This document shows positions 32,650 to 44,779 of a stretch of DNA of 64,000 nt, in pieces. The DNA is from Uloborus plumipes (Eukaryota; Arthropoda; Arachnida; Araneae; Uloboridae), in NCBI GenBank assembly GCA_038373865.1, contig JAXGGA010002365.1:10001-74000 (forward strand), given 5' to 3'. The translations under genes and the position numbers were made by a program. The notes under the pieces are model-generated. The model was not told the DNA's origin and searched no databases. It saw nothing but the letters and a program-made list of their open reading frames with translations. Every line of letters begins with the position of its first letter. The first letter of the stretch is position 1.

Positions 32650-35600
32650 CAGTGGTTCTCAACGGGGGCGATACCACCCCCCAGTAGGCGGTGGGACGAT
32701 GTTGAGGGGCGGTGAACCTCTTTTGGGCGGCGGACATATTTTGGGCGGTAAGGGAGCGGTGGGCATATTTTAAAATTTGCTTGAGAGGACATGTTTGGGG
32801 GGGGGGGGGTAGGAGACCTTTTCTCATGTATCGGTAAGGATAGTTTACAAAAAAAATTTCTGGAGTTGTCTCCCGAACCCTGATCCTTCTCCTAACGTCA
32901 TCAAAGACAGCCCAAAATTTGCCAATAGCACTTAAATTTCAAAAAAGTTTTGAGGTGGGTCCCTCTTTCATTGCGTAACTATCTGAAATAGCCTTAAAAT
33001 TGTGTTTAATTGATGTCCATTTAAAAATTGCTCAAGAAGAGTCCTTAATTCCTTACCTCTCCCTGCTCTCCTAACTTTTATTGCCAGCAAAAGAAAAAAG
33101 GCTTAAAATTGCGTTTTGAAAACTTGACTTTTCAAAAAAACTTCCGGGGCAAAGATCCAGAACCACACACCTCTTTCTCTAGCATAACCATACAAAGCTT
33201 GAAACTTTGTTTCTAGACATTTCTGTTGAAGAGCTATAGAAATCATCATTTTAAAAGTCAGTTTAATGATTTTGTAAAAAATGATAACGGGAGGGAATCT
33301 CGATCTACCCTCCTACTCTTTCCCTAATCATGACCAAAAAGAGCCTAGAATTGCCTTTTTAGGAAGTCGGCTTCTAAAAATTCTTAGAAGAGAGCAGAGG
33401 CGGACTGGCTATATGGGAATTTGGGAAAATGCCAGAAGGGCCGGTCCTTTCCTGGGCCAAAAAGGGCCGGCCCATATGAACCAGACTTTTTTTTATCAAG
33501 GAAAAAAAAAAGTAATTTCCGTAAAACTACCAAGTACAAGGCCGCCGAGACGGCAGGAGCAAATTTCTAGAGTTCGACTGCAGAAAGGGAGCGGGCCATC
33601 TATTTCTAATGTTTGAAGAAAGGGCCGCCAAAGCAAAAAAACGAGCTGATGTATAATTTAACACGAGTATATCAACAATCTACTGTAGATGTACTTCTGA
33701 ATGACTCAGTTTAGGTCAATTGTCTGTCAGATGCTTATCATTAAAAGGGTTCGTAGCCATCATGTGCGTGGTTCTCTTTTGTGCCTAGTTAGCAAAAAGG
33801 ATACGAAGTCTTGTGCCATCTCTTGCCACCTGCTAGCCCCGGGTGTAATGACTGTAATACAAGACGTTCGTCAGGGAAGACAGTCCTTCATCGTTCAGAC
33901 GTCCTTCTTGGGGTAAAACTTGACGACATATTTACATTTTTAATATTTTTAATAAAAATATAATTATAAAAATCCCTTCAAAATGGGGACAAAAACGTAG
34001 GCCTCTGGAATAAATAGATAAGAAGTTAAAATACAGTCAGCAGGGTTTAAAATTTTATACTGAATACTAAGATTAAATTTTTGGAGCTATCATTTTGAAA
34101 AATTGCCGATCCTCTAAACGTACCAAAAGATAACCTGCAATACAATTGCGGGTTTTTTTTTTTTTTTTTAAATTTCAAAATAGTTTTCGGTTTTATCCCC
34201 CACATCTCTTTGCCCTTATATCATCAAGGGTCTTCCAAAACTGCTTGTTTAGAGCTAAAATTTCGAAAACCAATTTTCGAGAGAGTGGCTCCGATCCCAT
34301 TCTCCCTATCACAATCGGAGATGATTAGATTTTCGTTTTTAAGATTTCAATTTCGAAAAAGGTCTCTCCCTGGAACCTCGTTTATATTACCAAAGATTTT
34401 CTATGTTGCGTTTTTAAGAAGATTAATTCGAAAATTTTCCTCTAATCCTCGTCCCCTGAATTTTACCAAAGATCGTCTAAAACTGCATTTTTCGAGCTAC
34501 AATTTAAAAAAATTTCTCGGGGGAGGACCGCCTGGACCCCCTTTTCTATATTATTAATTGATGTATAACAGATGCCCTTTACAAATTTCGATTTGGAAAA
34601 CGAAAGGTTGAGTACCCCCTCGAATTTCATTTTCCCCCAACATTTTCGAAGATTAGTTTTAAAATACATTTTTAAAACTACAAAATTCGATCTGAGTAAT
34701 AAATACACTCGCGATTAAACTTATATTAAACTGCAATGGTCTCAGTAAATAAATTTCAAAATTGTTTGGGCATAATAATTTGAAGAAGTTCATGATTTTA
34801 GTTCACCGGCAGACCCCCCCCCCCCCCCCCCCCGTGGCTGCATCTGAAAAAATATGCCAGGGCTGAATTTTCATCCCAGTCCGTAACTGGAAGAGAGCTA
34901 CCAAACTTGACCGACTTTTTATGTTGTAAGAGCATCGCCGTAACAACACCAAAGGTAGTTTACAGTTGCGTTTTTCAGAGTATAGTGAAAAAATTTCCCG
35001 AGACTACTCTCGAACCTTTACCACTCCCTCAACCCCAACAAAATAGTTTAAATTTAGGTTTTTAAAAGACTTCAACTTCAGAGAACAACGGAAGGAGCTC
35101 TGACCCCTTAGCCTTAAAATAATTTTAAATTTTGAAAAAATTTCATAAGGGACCTTTTTCTCCCTTGTTAATGTTAACAAAACTTGCCTAAAAATACGTC
35201 AATTTTAAATGCTTCATAGTGATGGAGTCTGAATTTCAAAGCCATAAAATACTCAAAAAGAATCTCTGAATTGAATTTATCTTGTAATTTGTAAATATGA
35301 AGATTTTTTTTCTCCTGCAATTAAAACTTTAATCAAACCTGCTTTTTAACCTGCAAATTAATCTTTAAGGATGACATGTAGGGTTGGTAGTGTGAGTCTT
35401 TGTCCCGCCTGGAAAAAATCGAAAGTCCGGCTTTGTTATTGCTATAAATGGGGGACGCGTAAAGCATAGCTGTAAGTTCAAAGTATATTAGTTTTCAAAA
35501 AAAAAAAACGTTGAAAACAACGCATTTTTATTTCAAACCTTTTTGCTCTTATTTACGTTCAAAATAGGTCACTCATTTGAAGGATCTTTTCTCGGCACTT

Positions 35601-35867
35601 GGTTGCTTATTTGATGCAGCTTTTTAGAGGAAAAAAATTACCTGCTTCTTTTTAAAAAAACAAATATCTTATGTTTGAAAAGTTTTTTATTTTTTTAAAG
35701 TTTTTTTTACCCCCTAGTCATTTTTCAACTGAACTCTCTGTTTGGGCAAAATAGTCTTAAAACGGTCAAGAAAACTGCTTCCGTTTCACGCCCTTCTGCA
35801 AAGGGGGCGTTGAAAACATGTTCAGTCCTAAAGGGGGCGGTAGCTGAAAAAAGGTTGAGAACCACTG
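32650..35867. mobile_element. hAT-type element with CAGTGGTTCTCAAC ends, 3.2 kb
   Basis: The inverted termini CAGTGGTTCTCAAC and GTTGAGAACCACTG are 14 bp and perfect. The flanks ATGTAGAC (32642-32649 and 35868-35875) form a perfect 8-bp duplication. This terminus is a well-known hAT type. A second hAT-type insertion occupies 33395-34889. No full transposase frame remains. Confidence 0.9.
33395..34889. mobile_element. Inner hAT-type element, CAGAGGCGGACTGG ends, 1.5 kb
   Basis: Left end CAGAGGCGGACTGG and right end CCAGTCCGTAACTG are inverted with a small mismatch. The flanks GAAGAGAG (33387-33394 and 34890-34897) are a perfect 8-bp duplication. It contains a GC-richer start (GGGCCGGCCC) and a run of 19 C near 34815-34833. 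No intact transposase frame. Confidence 0.85.
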
Positions 35868-37239
35868 ATGTAGACAATTTGGATAAATGTAAGAGATTTA
35901 TGCAACACTTCAAACCCAAACTTTTACAAAATGCAAGGTATCTGATACAATTGGAATTTGAAATCCATGATTTTCCATGACTCACTGGATGCAATGTTTG
36001 CAGTAGGAGAGGGGATCAAGAATTGTCTAGAGTAGTGCTATGTGAAGAGAAAATTTCATTTATCTGAGAAATGCTTTGCAATTTTAAGCTGGAAAATTCA
36101 AATTATGACAAAATATAACAAACTGAACTACTGTTATATTATTTGAAAAAAATTCACTGCATTTTAAGATAACCATTAGTGAATGTCAACCATAATTTTT
36201 ACTTGAATGAATGCAGATGCAAATGGATTAAAATTTTCAAGTGGAAGCAACTAAGTAGCAAATGTGCAAGATTACAAAATATTTTTATTTGATTGCATTG
36301 ATTGACATGATGAATAATGCGTTCAAATGAGGCAAAATGTATGCCTGCAGCATGGGTTGAAAAACATGGTTTTAAAGTGGTGCCTACAGCTTGCAAAGCT
36401 GACCCACGTAGCTGCTTATGTCATTATCCTAATATTGAGAAACTGGTTTCTAAGAAATAGTTGCAAAAAATGTATTAATAAAATAAGAATAGGGTAGTGA
36501 AAATAACAGTTCTTAGTAAGTAATTTCCTTGCTTTTTCCATGTTTCACGATGCTATCTAGAAAACTTTCAATTAGAGATCAAAAATACTAAAGACTTAAG
36601 CTCCTGCAATTTTTTTTTTTTTTTTTTTTTTTTTTTGTAGCCAGACAAAAAAAAAAAAAAAAATCAGTATTTACATGTCAGTATTTACTTCTAAAAACAT
36701 TTTGTTCTGAAGGAACTAGTTGAAAAGGATTTGTCAAACCTTCAAATGACTATGCTTCTTTAGACTTAGGTTGAACACCAATGTTTTAAAATAAATCATT
36801 GTGATATGGGTTACAGATGGAGAAATACGAGAGGACAAACAATTTGTAGCGGTAAAAAGTTTTTTTTTTCTTATTAAAGCATCTATTAGTTCATGTCTAT
36901 ATATATTTTTTGCAAACTCCAAATGCCGAGTGGATATTTTCTATACAACTACCCCCTCTCCCTTCCCCAACACATATACGTTTATTTTCTTTGCTCACAC
37001 TGAGAATGTTTAGATATCAACACAGGATCCGAAAGCAGTAAAAAAGAAAAGTTGAAAGAATACTTTTTTCATTCTTGCTAGCAATTTCAAATCATTAAAT
37101 TACTAGCCATAGTGAAAAATAAGGACTTAAAAATAATTTTAAGGACCTTGAATCAAAAATAAGTACTTTTAAGGGCTCTTATTTTTCAAAATGAAAAATA
37201 AGGAGTTTCTAAGGACTTTTAAGGACCGTGGGAACCCTG

Positions 37240-39937
37240 CAATAACAGATCTAAATGCACACAACAAAAAATTCTCTGACAAATACCTTAATCATTTTAC
37301 ATTCAATAATTAATGAACAAAGCCGTAAATATTGGCTTACCAGTTATTTGTAGCTCCTCCAAAGTTTTTGGCTCCTTCGGGCGGGTTTTTGCCTCTTCTC
37401 TTCTTATTAGGCGCTTGCACGTCTGTTCTGAATGTACACCCTTGTGCATATTACTTGAAACAAAATATTTTTTTCATGTTTTTAAAATTATCCCCTTATT
37501 CTTCACCGATTATGCTAAAATTAGTAAAAATATGGATGAAATACTTAAATCCTTTACCTATCATCAATTTCCACTAATCAGAAGCTTATCTACTGTTCAA
37601 AGGCACCTTATTGTACCGGTCGGCCAGTCTATCGGTTTATGAAGATTCAGCTTCTGACTCCACCAATGAAGAAAAATCGCTATTTGTGGGTGTTAAAATA
37701 TAAGAATTGAGCAGCTAAAAATTAGAGGAAACGACTATTTAGTGACAAAAGTCATTTCATTATCCAAGGTAATATTGAGATTACGAGCAAAATGCGCCAT
37801 AATTTGTTTTTCTCCCGCTAAAGTAACCGTAAGTAAAGTGTTGATGGCATGATGTATTCTGAGAAATCTATTGCTATATTCTGGAAATAAAATGCTTTAC
37901 TAGTGTTGAAGGAACGATACCCACATGAAACAGTATTTTTCCAGCACGATTTAGCCTCTTTGCCATGCGTCCAAATGACCAAGAAATTCATGTCTGAGAA
38001 CCAAATTGAGACATCTGAATAGCCTGAGCTCTCCTGATATCAATCCAATCGAGAATCTTTGGGCTTGAGGCTGCAGCCCTATCAGCCCACCCCCTGAGTA
38101 CGCCACAGTCTGTGTCAGTCGACAGCTGGCTTTTTATATATAATCTATTTTTATAATTTGCCTAAAGAAAAGGTTTCTTGGAATACTGAAAAACGTTCAA
38201 CTATTTATCTTCAACTATTATTAGTATTTTTATGTTTTAAACGTGGTCATTTTGTGTTTTTCACTTATCGCAAGAATGTAAAGATTTTATTTATAATATG
38301 ATGACTTGTTTTTTTATAATTCAGTTTCATTACAAGAAAAAGGTACTGTGAATATATCCCAGAAATAGCAAGTTGCAAACGTAAATTTTCACCGAAACCT
38401 TTTTGAATGAAGATTTCCCTCATATTTTTTTTAACTTTTGAAAAATGACAAGTTTCTACTTGTTTTCATTTTGGACCTCAAATGTCATGTATTTCCTTTT
38501 TCAATTTGGACCCAGGCCTCCGGAATTTGCGGTTCGCCACCTCCTGGGACGCCCACGAGCCCCTGCTCCTTCGGGTGGAGGCACCCATACCTGCACACAC
38601 ACGACCGACAACACACAAACACTTGTCGAAATTTGTTATATTGCAAACATAATTTTAATTCAAGGTGTAAAAAATGCAATTTATCTTTTTTTTTTTAAAT
38701 TACTAACACTGTTTTGTTTCTCAGATTGAATTTATCGCAAAGTTACTGTGTCAGCAGAGCACTGTTCAATAGCAACATCATTTTTATGCAAGTTTACTTT
38801 GTCCACATTTTCGTAGGTATAGTAAAAATCTAATTTTAATCAAGAAATTTTATAAAAGTTGTCGTATAAATAGGACGTTAGGAGCCTGGAAACTAAATTA
38901 TACTACTCACTACATATTTATTAACTTCAGAGACTTGAAATATAGTATAAGCATGAAGTATGGTTAGTTACACAACGATATAGATCATTTGTTCTGATCT
39001 TTCTAGAAATACTACTGAAGCAATACTATGAATTAAGTTATGACAGAGCCTATATTGGGGATCAGGCCATGTCTGAAGCTTATATAAAGATAATTTTGTA
39101 ATTTTCAAACAGACTACGTGAAGAAAGTTCACTTAAACAGTCAAGCATTAGAAACTTACTGAATGAGGAGACAACTTTCATTTTACTATTTAACCATAAC
39201 TAAATTACGTATTTGCCTTTTGTTTATTGTTTATGGGGTCTGCCAGAAAATTATTCAACATTTTTTACGATTTAATTATATTGAAAGTCTAATTTAGTGT
39301 GCTAAAGTAAAACCGAGATGATCCTGCTTTATAAACAAGACATAAACAAGACCTGATGGATGTGCAATATTTTTTTCTCGGCATATTAAAATAACTATCA
39401 AATCAGTTCAATAAAATCTTTCAGCAAAATAGGAGAACCTCTGTGTTAATATTCAGAATATATTCTAATTTAGAAGAAGCACAAAACATCCTTAAGCTAT
39501 CAAATAAGATCCATATTACTTCCCCAGCAGGTGGTAAATTGCAACTAGGCTGGAAACTGCATTCCAAGAATTATCTTTTGACCAGGCTTTTAGGAGCCAG
39601 TTGTGCTGTCGCCCAATATCACGAGTCCCTAATGAAGCAGAAGAAACTCTCCATCCACTGTGGGTTAGGAGTTAGGGGGGGGGGTGAAATTTCTTTGAGA
39701 AATTGCTGACTCTTTAAGGGTCCATTTTGGTAGTGACACATCGGAAATGTTAAGAAAAAAAGGGAGCGGACAGAAGGGCTAGTAATCACCAAACAAGATT
39801 CTCCTTTCACTACAAAATCATCAGTTTCCTTCAAAGCAGCGAACTGATATTAAATGTATACATTTTGTTGTGTGAGAAGTTTTTAGTTTAAAACTCCGAA
39901 ATAAGAAAACAAGTGTTAAATTTTGTTAAAAACAGAT
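37240..39937. other. Intergenic, several unpaired repeat ends
   Basis: Near 38075-38107 the segment GCAGCCCTATCAGCCCACC followed by CCCTGAGTACGCCAC looks like a single right-hand DNA-transposon end. A GC-rich island of about 95 bp lies at 38510-38605. Plus frames at 37313-37642 and 39443-39709 have no recognisable domain. Confidence 0.4.
38510..38605. repeat. GC-rich island in AT-rich surroundings
   Basis: About 95 bp run well above the local GC content, with CCTCCGGAATTTGCGGTTCG and CTCCTTCGGGTGGAGG (a short hairpin), followed by ACACACACACGACC. It may be the head of an unrecognised short interspersed element; this is only suggestion. Confidence 0.3.
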
Positions 39938-41455
39938 TAGTGATGCAACGAATATTCGGCCGAGGCCGAATATTCGGCTTCGGCCGTATACTTATTTTAC
40001 TATTCGGCCTTGGCCGAATACTGTGCAAAAAATGTATTTAATTTTGGTACTTTGAAAATTTTATGCATTTTTAATTATTCTTATCATGTTTAATGGATAT
40101 TTTAAATGAAATCTTGTTACACTAGGAAGCTTTATAATTTTTGAGGGTACTCACTAATTTTACTATCAACTTAAACTGCGTGCACTACAAACCTTGACCA
40201 TCTTAACAAATGAAATAAATTTATACAAAATCATAGGATAAAACAAAAAAATAGAACTACTTTTTCTTGCCTATTACAAAGGTTGGTATACTTATTTTAT
40301 TTCATAAAACTAATTACATAAAAGATTTAAATTGATCTATCTAATTAAATTGATCGATTAAATTGATCTAATCTACATAAAAGATTTAAATTGATAAAAT
40401 ATAAGCATGAACCATACATGAAACAATAGTCAGTTCTTACTTTATCAAAAAGAAATATGTATAAAAATGGAATCGTATGATAGAAATATGCTTCTTTCCC
40501 GATCTTTTATTTAAAAAAAATTGAATATGAGAATTTAAAATATAAAAATAGCATTGTTAATTTCCCTACATAAAATTTCAAAAATATTCTTTGTAATATT
40601 TGCAATTGTGAAAACCATAAAGCTAAGTTTTTTTGTTCAAACAGAGATTATGAAGCAGAAAACATTTTTTGGAGATAGGTCTCTTTCTTTTTATTTTTTT
40701 CCTGAAATTTTACCAGATTTGGAAAATAAATGTTTATCACATTTGGTATATGTAGTGAACATCTAGTCCTGAAAGGTACTTTCTGGCCTGTTAGGATAGG
40801 TTAGGAAATTTAATTCTCACTACTTAAAAGCCCATTTCGTTTTTTAAAATGTGGGTTCTAAGAAATATAACAGTCAATTTTTCTCTTCGTGCATACACTC
40901 ATAAAAGCCTGGATTTATCTAAATATAATTATATTTTTTGTATTGGAATACCTTCAGATATTAACATTTCTCACAGAGAAATATGGTTTGTTGCAGCTAA
41001 TTCTGGTAAATGTAAACACTAAGTGCAATACAAAATCATGTGATACAACTCCATGCTGAATCAATTCAGTTTACTTATTTTTTCTGATTATTGATTTGAA
41101 AAAGCTTTTTGAAATACTTTTTTAGAAGCTTAAATATAGAGCTCTGGTCTTTAAGCACAATTAGTAAGGAAATGCATTCTTCTTTGGTCTTCTTTTTGGT
41201 AATTTTTTGGCCGAATATTTTTGAAGTTTGAACTAATGTTACCATTTTCAAAAAAAATTACTCCAAATTATTTTAAAAATCTTTAATAATGTGTATTGAA
41301 CTCATATTCATACTAAAGTATGCTTTGAATGCCCCCTGTGCTTAGTTTATTGACAAAAACAAGTTAACTATTCGGCGGCCGAATAGCCGAATATTCGGCT
41401 TTGCTTATGGCCGAATATTCGGTATTCGGCCAAATCACTATTTGTTGCATCCCTA
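39938..41455. mobile_element. hAT-type element with TAGTGATGCAAC ends, 1.5 kb
   Basis: The left end TAGTGATGCAACGAATATTC and right end TTGTTGCATCCCTA are inverted. Both flanks are AAACAGAT (39930-39937 and 41456-41463), a perfect 8-bp duplication. Both ends carry clusters of GAATATTCGGCC and CGGCCGAATA palindromic words, probably subterminal binding repeats. No transposase frame. Confidence 0.85.
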
Positions 41456-41944
41456 AAACAGATGTTATATGAGCCTCTGAAACCAGATGGACTTTACTTC
41501 ATGATTGTTTTCAAATTAAATATGTCAAACGTAGCATTCACTATCTCGATGAAATATGCTGCTATCTTTGGTCAGGATATTTAGCCTGAACGTCCCAAGC
41601 AGGGAAATGAAAAACATTTCTTTCCTCATACTGTTTTCAATAATTTCTTGGTTCACAAAAGTATCATCAATATAAAACTCTGCAATTGCGTTGTGCGAAG
41701 AAAAATGTCAGGCGGGATTTCCCACTGGAACCCTTTATCAAAATGTCGTTTACGTAATTATTCGATCAAACATGGTCTGTCAGTATATACTCAAACAATT
41801 CTTTGGTTTATACAGTATTTTCAAATTAATGTCCTTTATATATGCCTCTTTTGTTTCCGCAAGTTTTATTTCTGACACCTAAATCAAATGCAACTTCGAT
41901 GATTATGTTTTATCTCCCATGTTGCATGTGACTACTATATTATC

Positions 41945-42206
41945 AGGTCCTAATTTTCCAATAGGCAGACTAGGCAGCTGCCTAGGGCGTCAAATGTAAG
42001 GTGCTGCAAATTTTGCTTCAACCATTCTTTAAATTTTTATTTTTGAAAAAAAAATATTAGTATTCATTCATATCCGATAGCGACATTATTTTTTTGTTAC
42101 TTAATAATCTTTTCCTTCACACATGTTCTGAGAACGAAAAAAAATATCAAGGGGGCGCCGTAAAGGAGAACGCACTAGGATACGCCCCGGTGGGAAAGCA
42201 CGGACC
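41945..42206. repeat. Candidate short element with GGCAGACTAGGCAGCTGCC core
   Basis: CAGGTCC at the left and GGACCTG at the right are inverted. The segment AATAGGCAGACTAGGCAGCT followed by GCCTAGGGCG is a repeat-like word. The flanks do not show a convincing target duplication, so the boundaries are uncertain. Confidence 0.35.
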
Positions 42207-42439
42207 TGTCAGTAGGTCAAATTCATATAGAAACCACCAAAAAATCTCATATATATAAAATTTTGAGGTATCATGATATTTCAATGGACACTAGCCTGGA
42301 CTAAAATTTATAAACTATTTCGGAGAGTCAGATCATACATCAATTTGGAGACGGTATTCTTAATGAAAAAAACGTCAATCACTTAATAAGAACAAGCATT
42401 TTATGAAAAAGCAAAAACCAGATTGACCTTTTGGTAATA

Positions 42440-42613
42440 CAGTCGACGCTCGTTATAACGACCACTCGTTATAAAGACTATCCAATACAACGACTGGTGC
42501 GAAAAACCCAACTTCATCCCAATATACTCTATTTTCTACCTCTTACAGCGACCATTCGTTACAAAGACCTTTTTCTGGGGGACGGAGATGGTCGTTATAT
42601 CGAGCGTCGACTG
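42440..42613. mobile_element. Tc1/mariner (pogo/Tigger-like) MITE, 174 bp
   Basis: Inverted ends CAGTCGACGCTCGTTATAAC and CAGTCGACGCTCGATATAAC (right end on minus) are flanked by TA at 42438-42439 and 42614-42615. Internal repeats of CGTTATAAAGAC and CGTTACAAAGACC occur. A CAGT terminus with TA duplication is typical of pogo/Tigger-type MITEs. It carries no ORF. Confidence 0.85.
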
Positions 42614-44317
42614 TACTTTAAAGTGTGTCATAATATTAAGATTATTATGTGTTATTGTTCGTTTTTAGCTTTTAAAGACATTTTTTATGTTCAATGTTAT
42701 CGCTTTCAGCTTTTATTTAAATGCATTAACGAAAGATTTTTTTTGGCTATTGTGTACACTAACATCATTTTTTACCTCATTTTTTACTTGTTGATTATCC
42801 ACAACATTCACTAATCCACCGATCCAATTCTGCTCATAATCAGGATTTTACAGTATAATTTTGGGGAAAAGAAAACAACCAATACTGCGGCGTAAAGGAA
42901 TATTAAATTGAATTGTAAATTTCTGCATTCATTACTTTTGGGCCAAAAAAGAAAATCAAATGTTTAACTTTCCTTGAGTAGAAATAAACCCCTTCATCCT
43001 TCAATTGTTGTTCTTGCTTCAAAATATTTTGGAATTTCTTCAACCACTTTCGTCTTTGGCAACAAAGAAAAATTTAAATTATTGGATGTAGAACAATCAA
43101 TTTCATTCTTTTACGAGGAAAAAGACCCCCCCCAACTACAGCTCCCCCCCCCCCCAAACTACAAAAGACTAAGTAGCCACTGATTTAGGCGCGTAGAAGG
43201 GATAATTGTATCGTGGAACTTCCAAATTTCTGGAAAATCAGAGCGACTGAGTGTTTTAAACATTCCTCCGAATGACATGCGAAACCTTTTTTGAAAAAAA
43301 TCACTCGCTTGATAAATGAAGTGTTTTTTTGATTGGAAGTGAAACGATTGAAAAATGAAATTTAATACCAGCTAAGACAATGTTTAATATTATATTTTGA
43401 AAATTCGATTAATTTTTTCATTCAATTTCCAGTTTAGCACCGGAATATCTATGGCTCCGTTTCATCCGGGTCCTACCGTTTTTAGAATTCGCAGCGCTTA
43501 ACAGAAGATAATGTAATGTCAAAGTTAAAACTTACTTGTCTTGATCAGTAAGTCAAGCTGAAGAACAAATTAAAAGTTTGAGACATTTTTCTTTCTTAGC
43601 TTGAATGTGGACTTCGACTTTTTAGTTCGTGACTTGAATTTGGATCAGGTCATTTGCAAAACAAATGTTATTCCTAGGCAGAATATCAGACAATTTATTC
43701 ATTACTTCAGGTAACAATGTCGGAGACAAAGTTTCTCAAGCCAATTTTTTAAAAGCAGCATTTAAATCAAAGGCATATGATGTCAAACAAAAAGATCGAA
43801 GTCTCAAAATTAATTTGAGGTTCCACGCTGCAAACGACCATGGATGCCTTTCGTAAACAACGAGCGCTCACCTTTGACGGTTGTAGGTAAGCGAGAGAAA
43901 AGATGAAAAGGAGGAAACACTTAGTTTAAGTTAGAGAGGAGAGACGTTTTTAAGAAATCTCTTCTTCTGTTTTGCAACTCCGATTACTTAATATAATGTA
44001 GTGTAATTTGCTTTAGTTAAAAAACATTCTGTTGTCTCTGGCCAAAGCATTCAAGGATTCAAGTACCAATTCCATGAATACAGTTTTGTTATTATTTTTG
44101 TTCAAAGCAGGAAGTTTACGTGAGTAAGAATCACCAGCACTTTTAGAAAGGTAACTTATGATGTTTGCCTCTCGCCTCGTTTGTCTTCATTTCGATCAAA
44201 AGAAGGAACGCCATTTTAATTATTTACTTTCCTTTCATTTAACTAGAAATCATGGATTTAGCTAAAATCATGGATTTAGCTAAAATCATGGATTCTGAAG
44301 GATAATTTATGGAGTTA
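42614..44317. other. Intergenic, no supported gene
   Basis: Small frames at 42974-43183 and 43665-43856 have mixed composition and no known motif. The 18-bp tandem repeat near 44249-44297 is listed separately. Confidence 0.4.
44249..44297 (+). repeat. 18-bp tandem repeat, 2.5 copies
   Basis: The unit ATCATGGATTTAGCTAAA is repeated exactly twice and followed by a partial third copy. Confidence 0.8.
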
Positions 44318-44779
44318 TTTCGTGGCATTATTTTGTCCATAAAGTTTCCGCAGCAAACATGTATAGGTGTTTTTTTTTTAAATAAATATATGCAGTCAGA
44401 TATTGAAATTTTGAAAATATTGCAGTTGTTTTGAATTTATATGTTTTTGGGAGTTATTTTTTTAAATCGAAAAATTCGGAAATCTCATATTGCAGATTTT
44501 GTATAAAAGTTGCTCTGAAATCTTACATGTCTTACAATTGAAATATTTTTAGTATGGTTTATACTTGAATTGGGAAAATTAAAGGAATATTTAGTCACTC
44601 ACATATTTTTTCAGTTTAAGAGATGGATTTATGTTTGTGTTCTAAATTCAGAAATATACACCTGTAGAGTCCAGCACGCGTAAAAAAAGCTTGATTTCTA
44701 TTGTTTTAAATAAACACACATCAATGAATACTTTTATTTTCTGATTTTGTGCACCAGGTGTCATAGCTATGCAAAAGAA
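44318..44779. mobile_element. Second, truncated copy of the GTAGAGTCC element
   Basis: The segment parallels 26120-26580. It has TTTTGTCC, then GCAGCAAACATG, the GAAATATACACCTGTAGAGT then CCAGCAC block, and the TTATTTTCTGATTTTGTGCACC end. It stops exactly where Helitron E starts (44780), so the Helitron cut it. The left end is degraded. Confidence 0.6.

Larger units (their letters stand above)
31933..37239. mobile_element. Outer CAGGGTTCCCAC element, 5.3 kb including nested insertions
   Basis: The left end CAGGGTTCCCAC and right end GTGGGAACCCTG are inverted. The sequence inside each end contains the AAGGAC words of this family (TAAGGACTTTCTAAGGACC, and TAAGGACCGTG). Both flanks are CAATA (31928-31932 and 37240-37244), a 5-bp duplication. 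A similar unpaired end lies at 52421. It contains the hAT-type insertion at 32650-35867. No transposase ORF was recognised in the remaining 2.1 kb. Confidence 0.65.
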
